DNA from: Rallus limicola | Lineage: Eukaryota > Chordata > Aves > Gruiformes > Rallidae | Direction: 5' to 3' | DNA length: 64,000 bases | NCBI GenBank assembly: GCA_022605955.1 | Contig: JAKCOZ010000001.1 | Location: 97,496,211 to 97,560,210, forward strand | Shown here: one piece after another, positions 47,801 through 60,928 of the stretch | How positions within the stretch are numbered: the stretch's first letter is position 1 | How the letters are laid out: the number at the start of each line of letters is the position of its first letter | Program-made: the position numbers and the translations under genes | The notes under the pieces: generated by a model | What the model saw: only the letters and a program-made list of their open reading frames with translations | The model's database searches: none | Told to the model about the DNA's origin: nothing

Positions 47801-50800
47801 TGTTTCGAGGTATGCTAGAATGAAGTTTTCTCTTTATTTCTTTGGTCACTTGGAAATCAGAATACCCCAATGTCTTACTGGCAGCTTTCAAAAGTGTCTC
47901 TTATGGGACTTGGTGCTGAAAGCCACAGAATGCCTCTTGTGGCATCCCTGGCTGGACTTTGATTATCCCTTCACCTGAAGCTGACTGGGCTGCTTTTTTG
48001 GGGTAAAGTCTGCTGGGTACCCTCCAGGTCTGTTGATGGCAAAGATGGACATAGTTGCTCATAATCCCCTGTTCCAGCTATTGTTGTCTTGGTGTGTTGC
48101 CTTGAATCTTTTCATGGGGCTGATCTAAAGATGACTACTAAATGTGAGGTGCTGGTGCTTAGGGGGGCTGCGTGTGCAGTGTACAAACTCTGCTGTGGTG
48201 TTGGAGGCCAGGGAAAGAGATCGCAGCTGCCTGCTATCCTCAGCCACATACCCCATACCCCTTCTACTCAAGTCAGCCCATAAAGTTTCAGCTAAGAGGG
48301 CAGTGAAGAAGGATGGCAGAAAGTCACTGTTGGTGATACTGCCACACAACCCCCGAGACAGGAAAGACTGAATTGTCACAAATAGCAAATACAAACAAAA
48401 GTTGTAGTAAGTTCCTTGAGACTGTGCCCTAACGTATTGAATATAGCATGCTTAGCTCTCTGTGGGATGTGAAGCAAGTGTGTGTTTCAATATAAGGTAC
48501 TTCAAATCCATTAAAAAAACTAAAACCAACCAAACAAAAAATGGACCTAAAGACATAAAAGACTGTTGTCTTGTCTGTTTTTGGTTTTTTCCTCCTTGAA
48601 AGGAAACAGCCTATAAGATTTCATTTGCCCTCTGTGGAGTCTGCTGCTGAATGTACTGTTTCTTTAATTGCCAGATAGTAAAATTAGGTACTAATCCTAG
48701 ATAGGAATCTCAACAGATATTTAAATACTATAGTGTCTCCATTGTGTTTGAGGTTCATTTGAGTTCTAATATCCTCATCTGTTGAGGTTATTACCCAGTG
48801 ATAACACGAGCTGCTCCCTGACCTTCAGAGGCCAAGAGTCTGTGGTGGTGCAGTGGCCGTTCCGCAGGGATGCAGCACGTGCAGCCACTTCTTGCCGATT
48901 GACCCAGGAAAGGCTGTCTCGCTGGACAAGGTGGGTCTGCTGTCAGAAACCCATCACCTTGCAGGCAGCCTGTTAAATACTGACATGTTTCTTAGGTGAC
49001 TTGATGTTATCTGTAATTTTTAAATTAGTAGGGGGCAGAATAAGCTATTAAATAAGCTATACTGAATGCCACAAATGAAACTGCGTGACTTTGCTGATTG
49101 AATTTCATCTTGTAATGCACCTTGGGTGATCTACTGAGACTGCAGGATGACTTTACCTCTGGAAGACCTCAGTGCAGTGGGGTGGAGTTGATCCCCTCTG
49201 TTCGTCTTCCCAGGCCCCCAGTGTTGTCTCGCCTCATTTCTCTTGGCCTGGGAAGTGAACAGCAGTGGGCAGCTTGGGAGCTGCTGGCTGGCCAAGCTCC
49301 CTGGAGGCAGAGGGTGCTGCTGAGGGTGTTGGGGAGCATTGGGGCGAGACTGAGCTGCTAGAGGTGGCCTCGTGCTGCTGGGGCTGCTGCTCTTGAGAGT
49401 CACGAGGCCCATTCCTTTAGGAAATCAGAGTTTTTTTGTTTTGCTTTGGGTGTTTTTTGTAAATCAGACTAAATGGAAAGGCCTTTATTGAAAGGCTTTC
49501 TGTTGAGTTTTTTTGGTGGTTTTTTTTTTTTTTTTGCTCGTAGGTCAAAACAGACAGCAGAGCTCTTTGCTCACGTGTTCCTGCTGTTGAATACTGTGGA
49601 CTCCTTGTAATACAGACCAGTTTAACTTTTATTTAGGGTTTCCATGCTGTACCATACTGAATTTTGTATGAAAAAGCTGTTTGTGAAATCTTCCCTGGTA
49701 TCACTTACCTAGGGCCCGTACAGACCCCATCAAGGTGAGGTGGCATCTTTGATACTTCTGCCATTAGCGATTGCAGTAAATGAAATAATTTTGGATGTGA
49801 AGACCTGAACCGGGGAGCGGAGAACAGAGTACGGGGTTTCAGCCTGTGCCAGAGTGAACCTGGATGTGAGACGCAGCAAGAACACAAGATCCCTTTTGCT
49901 GGATGAATTTTATGTTCATCTTTTGTTGGAGTAAGTTTTCCGCAATAGTGCTTCCATAGGACAAGGACTGCGGGAAGCCGCCTTCTCCTTCAGTTTCACT
50001 GGATAAAAATAGGATTAAAATAAAAGCAGAGAAACAATTTGTTCTCATAAGGCCGCTGCTCTGCAACAGTTCAGTCCAGTGGAAATAAGCACAGCCTTGG
50101 TCTTGTCCTCTCCCTTGTCCTACCACTGGTTCTCACTAAGTCAGCAGGAAATTAATTAACAGCAACGAGTGGCTTTCTGATGTTTTAATTGAGATCTGGA
50201 GCTGGTTTGCTGGATGTGTGGCAAGTGGCAGTGATGGCTCCGAGGGAGGAGTGGCTTGTGGCCACTGGTATCTGGCAACAGCCTAGGCTGTCCAGTGCTG
50301 GCAGGAGCTACAGCCTGGAAGGACAGACAGCTGACTCTGCAGACACAGTTTGTGGTCTGACAGTCCCTGTAAACTTTATTTGTAGTATTGCAGAGACTTG
50401 GATGCTTGCAGCTTCCAATGCTGATCTGTTTGCTCCTGAAGTTGTTCTCATGCAAGAAGAATGAGTGGCCTAGCTCGATGTTTTCTTGGGAGCTATTCTT
50501 TATTGTGCAGAGCAGGTTGAGATTATCTTGATGGATATTTGGAAGGGAAAAAACCAAAAAGGAAACCATAAGGAAACTAAACACTTGAATAGGCTAGCGC
50601 GACTACCCTCTTGATTAGAGAGGTAGGTCTTAGCCTTTCCATGACAGATAATAAGTAGGTGATGAAAGGACTGTGAAGAGCCCTAAACGTGAGCCAGAAC
50701 AGCTTGTGTTTGGTGGGATAGGTTAAACTGTGATTGGGATGCAAGGGAAAGTATTTCCAAGCAGGAAGTTTTAAGTGTAGATCCTTGCAGCATTATTTTA

Positions 50801-53800
50801 GACCTCAGCAAAACAAGGTTTCATTCACTGTTTAAAAGGCATGTAAAAGGACGTTTTTGATATCTACTGCGGCAAAACTGTGATACCTTGGGCAATACTT
50901 TTTCCTGTGAGGAGGAAGCTTGTGTGTTGGTGATACTGCATGGGCAGGCACTGCAAAGTTGTTAGTGTTTTGGCATGATGGTAAATGTTTACAAACAGAG
51001 GGAAAAAAAAACCTAAGGATGAAAATTTTACAACAGAAAGGAGTGACTGGAAAATATCTGTGTGTATGTGTATTTATATACAAAGCACAGCTGTAGATCT
51101 GTCATCCTCCAGAAGCCTCTTCCTTTCTGTCTGTATAACATCACCTATCACTGAGCCCAGTGGCTTCTGTTTGCTGTGGCTTGTGCATACTGTTGCCAGC
51201 TCTCTTGATGCTGGGATCTGAATGCATTGAGGTGGGGCTGGGACATGAACTGGGGCAGGGGTATGCTGCCAGCACGTGGTACTGCCTGGTTGTTGCCCAC
51301 AGGTGGGCTCTTGGAGGAATCTGACTGGATTTTATGTGTAGCTTGCCGATAATGTGTGCTGGTGTTTTGAATGACCCCACCACTTGCTGCCACCAGTCAC
51401 TCCAGTCACCTCTCAGGTTTGGATCGGAGTGGAGGTGTTTTTGCTGATGACTGTCAAAATTTTTGGAGCATGTAAGAATCAAAAAGGGGTTTTGTGAAGC
51501 GAGCTATCCTGCTGTATACAACCTGAAGCTTAACCTGCATCTAGCTAAATGAAGCTAAAGATCTCATTGGTTTTTAATTGATTTTTAGAGCTTTTGTCAT
51601 TACTGTCGGGCATGAGAAACCACGCTGGTGGTTTAAACACACAGACTTCAATACTCTTGATAATTTTATATTTCTGACCCCTCTTGTGTTTTCAGTAGGT
51701 ACTAAGGCTCTCTTAATTACAAGCCTGTCACTGAATCTCTTCTAGGAGTAGCTACCAATAACAGCTAGAAACGTAAAGCTAAGCAATATTTTTGCCTGCT
51801 GTTTCACTCCAGCAGCATTGTTGATTATTCAGTTCACAGACTAGTTTTAAGACAGAATTTTAGTTACGTGTCTGCTGTTTGTCCCTCTTTGGATTTGTAG
51901 GGCTGGTTTTAAGCCATGTTGCTTTGATGAAAACGACAAGATTCTTGAGGCAGTCTATGCTTCTCTTGTGGTAGATCACAGCATTTATTATTGTGTTCTT
52001 GTAAGTTAGTTTAAATGGCTTGCTTTGTCTTTATAATTGCCCTTAGCCACTGTTTTATTTATTTTTTGTTGTTCTCTGTTTTGTTTTTTCCAGTGGGGAA
52101 ACCCAAATCTCAGCAATGAAAACTATGTATGGGGTAGTTGTAATCCAGGCAGTAGACCTGTGGGGGATATCCAGTAGAAGTCCAGGGCTGTGTTTTAGTA
52201 CTTCTGTGGTTGGAAAGGGAGAGACAAAATCCATGAAATGTGTACAAGGAAGTGTGTTTCTGTTAATTTCCAAATGCTCTTCATGTTACTGTACTTATGT
52301 ACTGAGTGGTGCCTTTTCCAGCTGTTGTGCCAATTCTTTAGCACCCCAAATTTTGCCTGCGGAGAGCCATATAGTAGGGTGATGCATGCCCCTTGCTTTT
52401 TCTCTTCTGCCCCCGTGAGCTGTGTAAGAAATCTGGCTTTAGGGTTTAATTCCTTCCCTGTGCTGCCCACGTGAACATGGAAGAAAGGCTGTGAAGCTGC
52501 TGCTCCTGTCTGTGGGTTCCAGTGGTCGGGAGAGTTGCAGACTTTTCCCCTGTGAAGTGACAGGGCTTTCTGCTCATTGTAAGAGTGTTCCCCATGTCAG
52601 TGATGATATGGCTCGCACATAACATCTGGCTTTGGCTTTGTTTTGGGTTTTTTTTTTGGTAAATATGTGTAATGGTCAAAGGTGAGTTTGCCTTATGTTC
52701 AGTGTCAGTAAAGACAAACCAAACTCTTCAAGCCTTTCTTTAAAATCTCATTTCAACAAGTTCAAATGTTAGTTTGAATGAAAATAAATTGGTGTGACGT
52801 GTTCAAAGAGACCTTTTTTGGCTGCATCTGTGAAATGCAGTGAGCGTTTACATGAATGTGCTCTCGTGCTGTGTAGAAGCCTTAATACCAAACCTTGACA
52901 TTCATTTAAAAGTCACTTGTTAAAACATTTTCAATTGAAGTAGCACAGCTTTGTTACTCATGGAAACCATAGAAATGAGATGAGAGTATCCTAAGTGTTG
53001 TTTTATGATTAATAGAGATTATATAACACTATGATTAAGCAGGATCCTTCCTTTAATTTTTCAGGGAGGACTTGTATGCATGCAAGTAATGCACTCAAGC
53101 CTTTTCCCTGTTAAACTTTTATTGGGTCCAGGCTGTCCTTGGCTGAAGGTTACTGCTGTAGAGTGTGTCCTTTGGCTTCCTTGAAGTAAGTTTGCTCTCA
53201 GCCAGCTGCAGGTGGGTCATTGTGCACTTGGCAAAGGCTGCTGCTGTAACTGGCACGCTCTGGCAGCCTGCACAGAGCAGCCCCGGCTGAAAATCTGCAG
53301 TCTCTGTGCGTGTCCTTTGCTCTCCCCAGGTGAGATTCTCTCCAAGCCAAAGCTGAGGTGCATTTTGCATTTATATGTGTTTAAAAATATATCGTTACCT
53401 ACTTTTCTTAGAGGGTACAATGTCATGGAAGAGGTTTCTCTTTTTGTGGCTGAACAAAAGTTAACCCCAGTTAACTGATACCAGGCAAGGGAACCGAATT
53501 CTGCCGTGCTTTAGGAGGTACTGCAAGAACGAAGCTGAAGCCAGTGCAGAGGTTTAACTCGGTCTTGGCACTTCCAAAATACTGCTTTAAAAATACCAAT
53601 ATGTATACATATATCCAGTTTTTAACTTAGGCATTTATGTAAATAAAATCTTGAGGACTGTGATGGTAAGAGCATAGACATGCAACAAAGGGTTCTGGGG
53701 TTGACTGTGTTTTCCCTGTGTTTCAACTTAGTATCTCCATGGAAGGAGTTAGTTTTTATTTGCCTATTTGGAGCTTGACCAAGAGTTTATTTAGAAGATG

Positions 53801-55256
53801 GTTAATGTATCCGTGTTGCTGGAAGCCATAATGCTCAGCAGTGTATGTAGGCCTTTTAACCATTCCTGGGAGATATGATTAATGTGGCAGAAAATTATGG
53901 GTCTTTAGTATGCTCACGCTTTTGTATGTTAACTATTTTTTTCTGTTTATTTGTTTGTAGCGGAAACTTAAAGCCTTTTTACAGAGGATTGCATTCCGCT
54001 AATCTCTCTGTTCTTCTCATTACAGCGACATCATATGAGGAAACTGGCTCATTAGCTACTCATTTGCAAACGTTACTGTTAGGAGGTCTTCTGGACCTCA
54101 GGTTATGTTACAACTGTCTCTAATATAAAATACTTTGTGTGGTGTCATTTGGGTTTTCCTCCAACAAATAGCACTTAGAAATCCATGTTGCACCAGAAAG
54201 TATAGTACGCAGCTTTTATGCATTTGCGTTTTTCCCACTCTTTCTTTGTGTCTCTAGTACAAGTATTCATCCCCTGAGAAGGAAGGGATTCCCGTAGTTC
54301 ATTTTCATTATGTACTATTTAAATGAACTGCACAGTGAGGCAGTAAGGCCCTGTTTTCTCCTGGTAATGGTTGATCTATCTCATTTATCACTAAGCATGA
54401 CTCTTTCTGTGCTTGCAAACCAAAGAGGGTTGTTGTATCTTCCAACTTTCAAAGTGCTTGTGTTGCAAGTACAAATATTTGGATGCTGCCATGAATAAAG
54501 CCAAAGGTTGCATGCACTACTTCAGAAGCTTGAGAGATGAGAGAATAAACAAATGAAAAGGTGGCTAACTATTTTCCCCAATTTTATCAGCAGTATTAAC
54601 TCAGAACTAGTGGACTTAATGAGATTTACTTACTTATAAGGGCCAAAAAAAGCCATTTTTGTACTTTTGCTTTTTCCTCTGATTTTGATAAGCTATCAGT
54701 TTGCAGTACTGTCATGGAACTAACTTGTGAAGAGTATCTCCCTGAGCAGATAATAGTGCAGATCCTTTTCTGCTTCACTAACACTGGCACAGCTGTTGAA
54801 TATACTATTGTGTGAGGTTATAAACCAGATAATCTTAATTGGGCATTTCCTGAGAGGAAGGGAGGGATGGCTGAAAAAGGAAAGAATTGGAAATAAGGGC
54901 ATGCATTCCTAATACAAATTTGGCTTCCATCCAGGAAAATGGGAGAATTTCCTGTTAGTTAAAATCTTCCAAGAGCTGAAAGCCCGGAGATACATACCAC
55001 ATACCTCAGGGAGCCAGAGGAAGAGGGGAGGCTGGGAATAGCTCGTGCGTGAAAGCCCCGGGGAATGGAGTGCTGTGTGATGTGGTGGGACTGAGGGGTG
55101 TGAGCAGCTGCATCTTGGGCAGCTCTAGCATCAGCAGGCCCCCTCCTTTGCCTGGCCAGGGACATGGGTTGTCCTGCAGCGCTTGCACAAGCAGAGCCTG
55201 GTGTCATAGACCAGAAACTTTTCAGAGTGGAGTCAGATGGAGTTCAGGCTCCGTGG

Positions 55257-55297
55257 GTTGTGTGTGTGTGTGATGTATACGTGTGCATGTGTGTAAC
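55257..55297. repeat. Imperfect TG repeat
   Basis: tgtgtgtgtgtgtgtgatgt continuing as atacgtgtgcatgtgtg in intron 1. Confidence 0.85.
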
Positions 55298-58200
55298 GGA
55301 ACATGTTTGACAGTGCCCGTATGCTGCAGATACACATGGAGTATGGGCTTGGTAAAATGGAGGATCTCTGCTATAGATAAACTGTGGAATGACATGTAAA
55401 TCTGAGGAAAGGAGAGCGAAAAGAACCCAGGTACGGGCGAACTGAAGTGGATCTCTTTGCATCAGTAGTTGCACCCGGGTCTGTTGGAATAATCTCTCTG
55501 GATCTGTTTGAAGAGAGAGGTTGCTTATTAAATTGAATTAATGTGCATTGAGTTGTAATTCAGAATTTGAACATCTACTACAGCAAGGTGGGGAAAAAGC
55601 AGGGAAGAGGTGTGTTGAGAAAAGGAAACAGCTTGTTTGTTAGGAGTGTCGGTGTGTTCTGAATCTCCCTCACTGAGCTGATTTAATTTATGTACACTAG
55701 TGTAGATGCTTCACACACTTGTAAATACTTCTGTCTGATTTCTTAAATTTTTAGCTTTCCTTTAGCATCGTGTGAGCTTTTTTTTTTGGCATTTTTGGTA
55801 AGCCTTTAGGTGAGTTTACGATCGTAATTGTCTAGAATATACACATTAATGTTGATGGACATTTGAGTTACTTCAGCTCCAGATAGCCCAAGTTCCGTGA
55901 AGAGTCAAGCTGCTGGGGTGGCTGTAATCGGTTGGCGCATCAATAGCAATAATGAGGATGGGTTGCTTTGTGTGTAGAAGTCTGTCCTAAGTATACTATA
56001 AACATCAGTTACAGTGCAGAAGAGATTCATTCAGCGGTTGTGTTAGAAACTTCAGTCATGGGTGATAGCATAAAAAAAAAGAAATAATTTTTTTTTTTAA
56101 ATCACCCTATATGCCACAATAGCGTGTACTGAAGAAATATAATTCAGAGCAAATAAACTCCACCTGTTTTTGACTGACAGTCTAGTGCAGATGCACTAAA
56201 TTGCTTCATTCTTTATGTAACTTCAATCTTGGTTCTCTGAAAATGGGTCTGATTGTGTTTCTTAAACTTCAATGAAAAGAAAAACAACAAAAATTTGATC
56301 TCGCCCTCTTGATTGACAAATGAGGAAAGGGTTTGGTAGTAACTGCCTGCACTGTCAATTGTAATGAAGAGAAATAGAATTACCTGTGTTAATCTGATTT
56401 CACGAGTGATAACGTACTGTCAGTATCACAGTGGAGGAGTTAAACATGGCAGAGTTAAACATGCCTTTGCAAGAAAGGTCTGTGCAGAGTACAGTTGATG
56501 CGTTTATGTCAGATGTGAAAGGATGAGGGGAGAGCAGTGAGTGCATGGAAGGGAAGGCCACCAGTCTAAAGCCACATTAAGGAGTTTTAGCTGCCTTATG
56601 CAATGTCAGTATTGTTTCTGAAGACCTGTTAGACCATTACTATTAAGAGAACACACTGATCAGGTAGAAAAAAAAATTCCTTTTTTTGTTGCTTTGTTTT
56701 TATTTTTTTCCTCCCCCTCCTAGGAAGGGAGGTATATCATTGTTCTTGACCTTGTGTGAGATGAAATAGTTCAATTGGAGATGAATGGTGGCTTGTCCAC
56801 ATGTACTTGACAAGCCATTAATGTCTAAATCAGGTGTGTGTGGCCCTGAAGCAGTTTAGCTTCATTTGAGTTATTCAGGATAACTCTTTAATTTTCCTCT
56901 TAATGTATGTCCCTTGTAACTAGGATGCTTATGGATTCTCCGTGGTGTTAATTTAATTACCAGTTAGAAACTTTGGAGCCAAGTACCTTAAACTCTTGGC
57001 GGTACAGTGCAACCTCTTGATGAGCAAGGAGCATCTCTGGGTCTGGTTCTGACATGCTAAATGTGTATGTCTTTGGGAATGGGGCTGCAAACTAGAGCTT
57101 TACACTGCAGTCTTGCAATCTGGGTATAAACTACAGACGTCCAGGTTTATAAGTCACAGCTGTGCTCATAAATTAACAGTCAATATTGGAGCTGTGAAGA
57201 GATTGTTTGTGGGTAAACTATGTCGCTTCTGTCTCTTCCTGTTCTCTGCAAACAACGAATATCCTCCAGCCAGTCTTTCCAAGTGTTGTGTATGTTGTGG
57301 AAGATACAGAAATCTGTTATAACTTGTTATAATAATACGTAGTGAAACTATTTTCCATTTTATTAACCATCACATTGGTAGCAATACAAAAAAGAAATCC
57401 ATTTCGCTGCCGTGCGCAGCCCTTGAATTGCGCCTGCCAGTTTTAATGCTGTTGTAATTACTTTTCCCAAATACTCTTTTGCTTTGCTGTGCTTCTTGCC
57501 AGAGCCAGGGGCAGGAAAGCAACTTTATAGGGGAAACAAGTCCTGCCTTTGTACAGTGCTGTGAAATGCACAGAGTAAACAAGCAAGGGGGCGAGGAGAG
57601 GGGGTAAAGTGGGAGTTTGTTTTCCTGCATCACTTCACTTTTCTTGTGCCAATAGCAGGGTTTTTAAAAAGAAAAGGAAAAAAAAAAAAAAACAACAAAC
57701 CCCAAACCAGCAAATTGGATTGTTAACAGTATCCCTTAGGATCATAAATGAAGGGAAGATTGTGTACGTAATTCATAAACATCCTGAACTATACGCCTTC
57801 TATTTCAACTTATTAGGGCATGAAGTAGTGCCTGCCAGGTTAATTTCACACTGGGGAGTTCGGCATTCATGCAGCTCTTAATTTCCTCCTCTATACAAAG
57901 CTGTGATAAGGAGAGAATAAGGGTATTTGAATATTTGATTCCAAATAATTCCTTTTAAAGAAAAGTATTTTAGAAGTAGCCCCAAGACAATTATAGTTCA
58001 GGGTTTTTTTTTAAATTGAATTTGGAGAGTAATACAAGAATGTTTCTTTGCCACTGATAGGAAATACACTTTTTGTCTAGCAAGCAAAACCCTGTGCTTT
58101 ACAAAATCTTCTCTTTTGTAGATGAAATTATTGGTTTGAGTTCAGGATGTGGTGAGCAAACAATAAAACCAAAAAAAAACCCACTTGTAAATACCATCAA

Positions 58201-59134
58201 ACTCCTTTTTCCATCTGCCAAAGGAAGACTGGAATTGGTTACTGTGGAACAATAGTCAGTCCTCTGTATTTTAATAGTTCTAATGGTCAACTGGAGTTCA
58301 AGGATTGTTCCATCCTAGTGCCTGTTTTTGTTTCTGTGGTGTGTTACCTGAGCATGAATGCAGGGAATAATGTGTTGCCTCTGAACAGGAATGGGACTGG
58401 ATTTTTGTTTGAGTTTGGTTGTTTTTTTTAAAAGCCTCACAAATTACATTAATTGAGTATTTAAGAGACACGAAACCTCTTGCTCTTTTTAAACTCCCAA
58501 GTGTTACTTCAAACTCCATTGCAGAAACTGACTGATGTGATTTGAGAGAGTTTGAGTCAACTGGTCTGGGTAGGTGGTTAAGATGGATTCCGAAGGTTTT
58601 GCTTTAGTCTTGAGAAATTCTTGTTCATGTGTGTATTGTCATAGTATTTCTCTTAAAACACCTAAATGATCAGTAAAGAGCCGTTTCTTAGTTTTGAGGT
58701 GGGAATGGCTGGGAATTGTGTATGTTAAGGAAATGATGGGATTGAGAAGGGAGTTGTTTTTGATGGGAGTTGGCTCAACTATTTCCCGTGCTGCTTTTGA
58801 AGACCAAGCTAGGAAGTTTTATTTGTGTAGGAGGACCAATTGTGGCTTTATATAGACTCCTCAAACCCATATTGCATAAGCTCACCCATCATAGATTTTT
58901 TTTTAAACTTTTTTAAATAAAAAACCAAACCAAACAAAAGCATTTGGGAATTAAAAGTGCCCACGTTGCAGAAACTAAGACAGACTTGAGTGAAGAAAGC
59001 TCTGCTCCTCTGTGGTCCACAAAGTTTATATGGAGATACTTTTAATGTTTGTAGAGAGGCATACTCTTTTATGTAATTTTTTTTGCTGTTATTTGGCTCT
59101 TATCTTATTTTGGTGATCTGTTTTTTCTTTTTAG

Positions 59135-59212
59135 CACCAGCAAACATTTTTAAATCAGCTGAGGGAGATCACTGGTATCAATGACATCCAGGTACTACAA
59201 CAGGCGCTGAAG
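59135..59212 (+). CDS. USP25: USP25 coding exon 2 (residues 16-41)
   Basis: 78 bp, 26 codons, phase 0 at both ends: [20 protein letters not shown] then LQQALK. The acceptor is ttttttctttttag and the donor AAG|GTAAGA. This is the start of the UBA-like ubiquitin-binding fold: [10 protein letters not shown] is shared with USP28, but HQQTF and the following LQQALK are the USP25 version. Human USP25 differs here at only about two residues as I recall it (ND-T-Q-I versus ND-I-Q-V). A 475-bp pyrimidine array begins 88 bp past the donor. Confidence 0.96.
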
Positions 59213-60783
59213 GTAAGACGGATGTGTCTGCCATGTAGCTGAATGTGTACATCTTAACTGCTGGTGAAAGCCATAAACCCTACCCTTTGTTCCTCCTGTC
59301 TTCCCTTCCTTCCCTTCCTTCCCTTCCTTCCCTTCCTTCCCTTCCTTCCCTTCCTTCCCTTCCTTCCCTTCCTTCCCTTCCTTCCCTTCCTTCCCTTCCT
59401 TCCCTTCCTTCCCTCCCTTCCCTCCCTTCCCTCCCTTCCCTCCCTTCCCTCCCTTCCCTCCCTTCCCTCCCTTCCCTCCCTTCCCTCCCTTCCCTCCCTT
59501 CCCTCCCTTCCCTCCCTTCCCTCCCTTCCCTCCCTTCCCTCCCTTCCCTCCCTTCCCTCCCTTCCCTCCCTTCCCTCCCTTCCCTCCCTTCCCTCCCTTC
59601 CCTCCCTTCCCTCCCTTCCCTCCCTTCCCTCCCTTCCCTCCCTTCCCTCCCTTCCCTCCCTTCCCTCCCTTCCCTCCCTTCCCTCCCTTCCCTCCCTTCC
59701 CTCCCTTCCCTCCCTTCCCTCCCTTCCCTCCCTTCCCTCCCTTCCCTCCCTTCCCTCCCTTCCCTCCCTTCCCTTGCCAGTTTGAATGCTTTTAAGATTT
59801 ATTTTAGGGGAAAAAAGCTTATAATGATGGCTTGATCACTTTAGAAGGTGGCTTGATCCATTTTGGCGCTGACATAAAAATTAATCTGCTGTTCAAAAAT
59901 GTAAAGGCAGGAACGGCCTGACTTGCCCCTAACCTCTGGCCAAAGTGTTTTGTGGTACCTTGGTGCTGCTAGAGCTGGTCAACTCCTGATTAGTTAATTG
60001 TTGTTTTCCTGTCAAGGTATAGTTACATTTTCTATCAAGGAGGGTTCTTGCTCAATGTGTAGAATGAAGAACTCTTCTTGAACTTGCTGCCCTTTGCTAA
60101 TTTGCTATTATGTCACTGTTTTGTTTGGGGGGTTTTGTTGTTGATCTTTTATCTTTTCCATTATGTTACGTTACTTTACCATTGTAAATTCTTTACAAGC
60201 ACGGAACAGTTCTTTGCAAGTTAAGAACAGCAGGTATCTCACTGTTCCATTTCCCAAAATATATATACTTCTATTTTTTTTTTAAATTAAAAAGCCTTTA
60301 ACTCCATTGCCATTTATAAAAGGTAGTTGAGGATTTAGTGTATTTTAATCATGTACATATACAAGTTGTTGCTTCAGATTTTATACTAAATCATGTATAC
60401 AGCTGCCTCTCAAAAGCCAGCGTTTCTGGCTTTAAAAATGAAACGGTAGATGTTTAGAAGAATTCAACTGATGGCTGTTGAAGACTGTGAGAGTGTGCTC
60501 ATTATACTTGTTGAGGGATTGACCAGCCCTACAAGACATTTAACAATTTTATTTTTTTTTTTAAATAAGTGGAATTCTACCGAAGAATAAGTTATTATAA
60601 GGTGGTTTATCTTTCCTTTAGTTAAAGGTAGTGAAGTATGTGGAATATGTTAAATTTGGAGACTTTATTTTCTGATCTATATTCACCTGAAAAAAAAAGT
60701 TGCTTGCAATGTTGTCTTTTGCTGTTAAGAAAAATGAAAAGCAGGAGAGGGGAAGCTCACTTCTCTTTCATTGATGCTTGAAG
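59213..60783 (+). other. USP25: USP25 intron 2 (1571 bp)
   Basis: Short intron beginning gtaaga and ending cttctctttcattgatgctt followed by gaag. Nearly a third of it is the CCTTC-type array; the rest has no recognised feature. Confidence 0.9.
59301..59775. repeat. Two-block 9-bp homopyrimidine satellite array
   Basis: Twelve perfect ttcccttcc units (59301-59408) are followed without phase change by forty perfect ttccctccc units (59409-59768) and a partial unit. The units differ by one T to C change. A 9-bp period is a multiple of three, so every forward frame stays open, giving the false proline/leucine/serine ORFs of 173-196 codons. The minus strand is all purine, with regular GGG runs in the second block. 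Confidence 0.97.
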
Positions 60784-60928
60784 GACAGCAATGGTAATCT
60801 GGAGCTGGCTGTGGCTTTCCTCACCGCGAAGAATGCCAAGGTTCCCCAGCTAGAGGAGGCAACGTACTATCAAACAGCCCTTCCTGGAAATGACAGATAC
60901 ATCAGCGTGGGCAGCCAGGCAGACACCA
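60784..60928 (+). CDS. USP25: USP25 coding exon 3 (residues 42-89 plus first base of codon 90)
   Basis: 145 bp: [20 protein letters not shown], then [20 protein letters not shown], then SVGSQADT, plus one base. It completes the UBA-like region ([12 protein letters not shown] is the alpha-helical core) and enters the linker before the SUMO-interacting motif VIDLTG, which is encoded beyond the window. I place the donor at A|GTAGGT (60929), because the leftover A starts the Asn codon that follows ADT in USP25; the alternative AG|GTATTT four bases later would add S-R and shift the frame. The acceptor is cttgaag|GAC. Confidence 0.95.

Larger units (their letters stand above)
36929..59134 (+). other. 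USP25: USP25 intron 1 (22.2 kb)
   Basis: From the exon 1 donor gtgaga to the exon 2 acceptor ttttttctttttag. It contains the rest of the CpG island, an A32 run, a (TG)15, a G-run cluster at 43.05-43.11 kb and one solo LTR. I find no further coding exon or RNA gene; the many short ORFs are random. Confidence 0.85.

Noticed and set aside
59245..59835. 196-codon and 173-codon proline/leucine/serine or phenylalanine repeat proteins
   Set aside because: They are translations of the 9-bp CCTTC-type array inside USP25 intron 2; a period divisible by three keeps every frame open.
36884..60928. Assignment to the paralogue USP28
   Set aside because: The start [17 protein letters not shown], and the [15 protein letters not shown] and [21 protein letters not shown] segments are USP25-type; USP28 differs strongly in these places.
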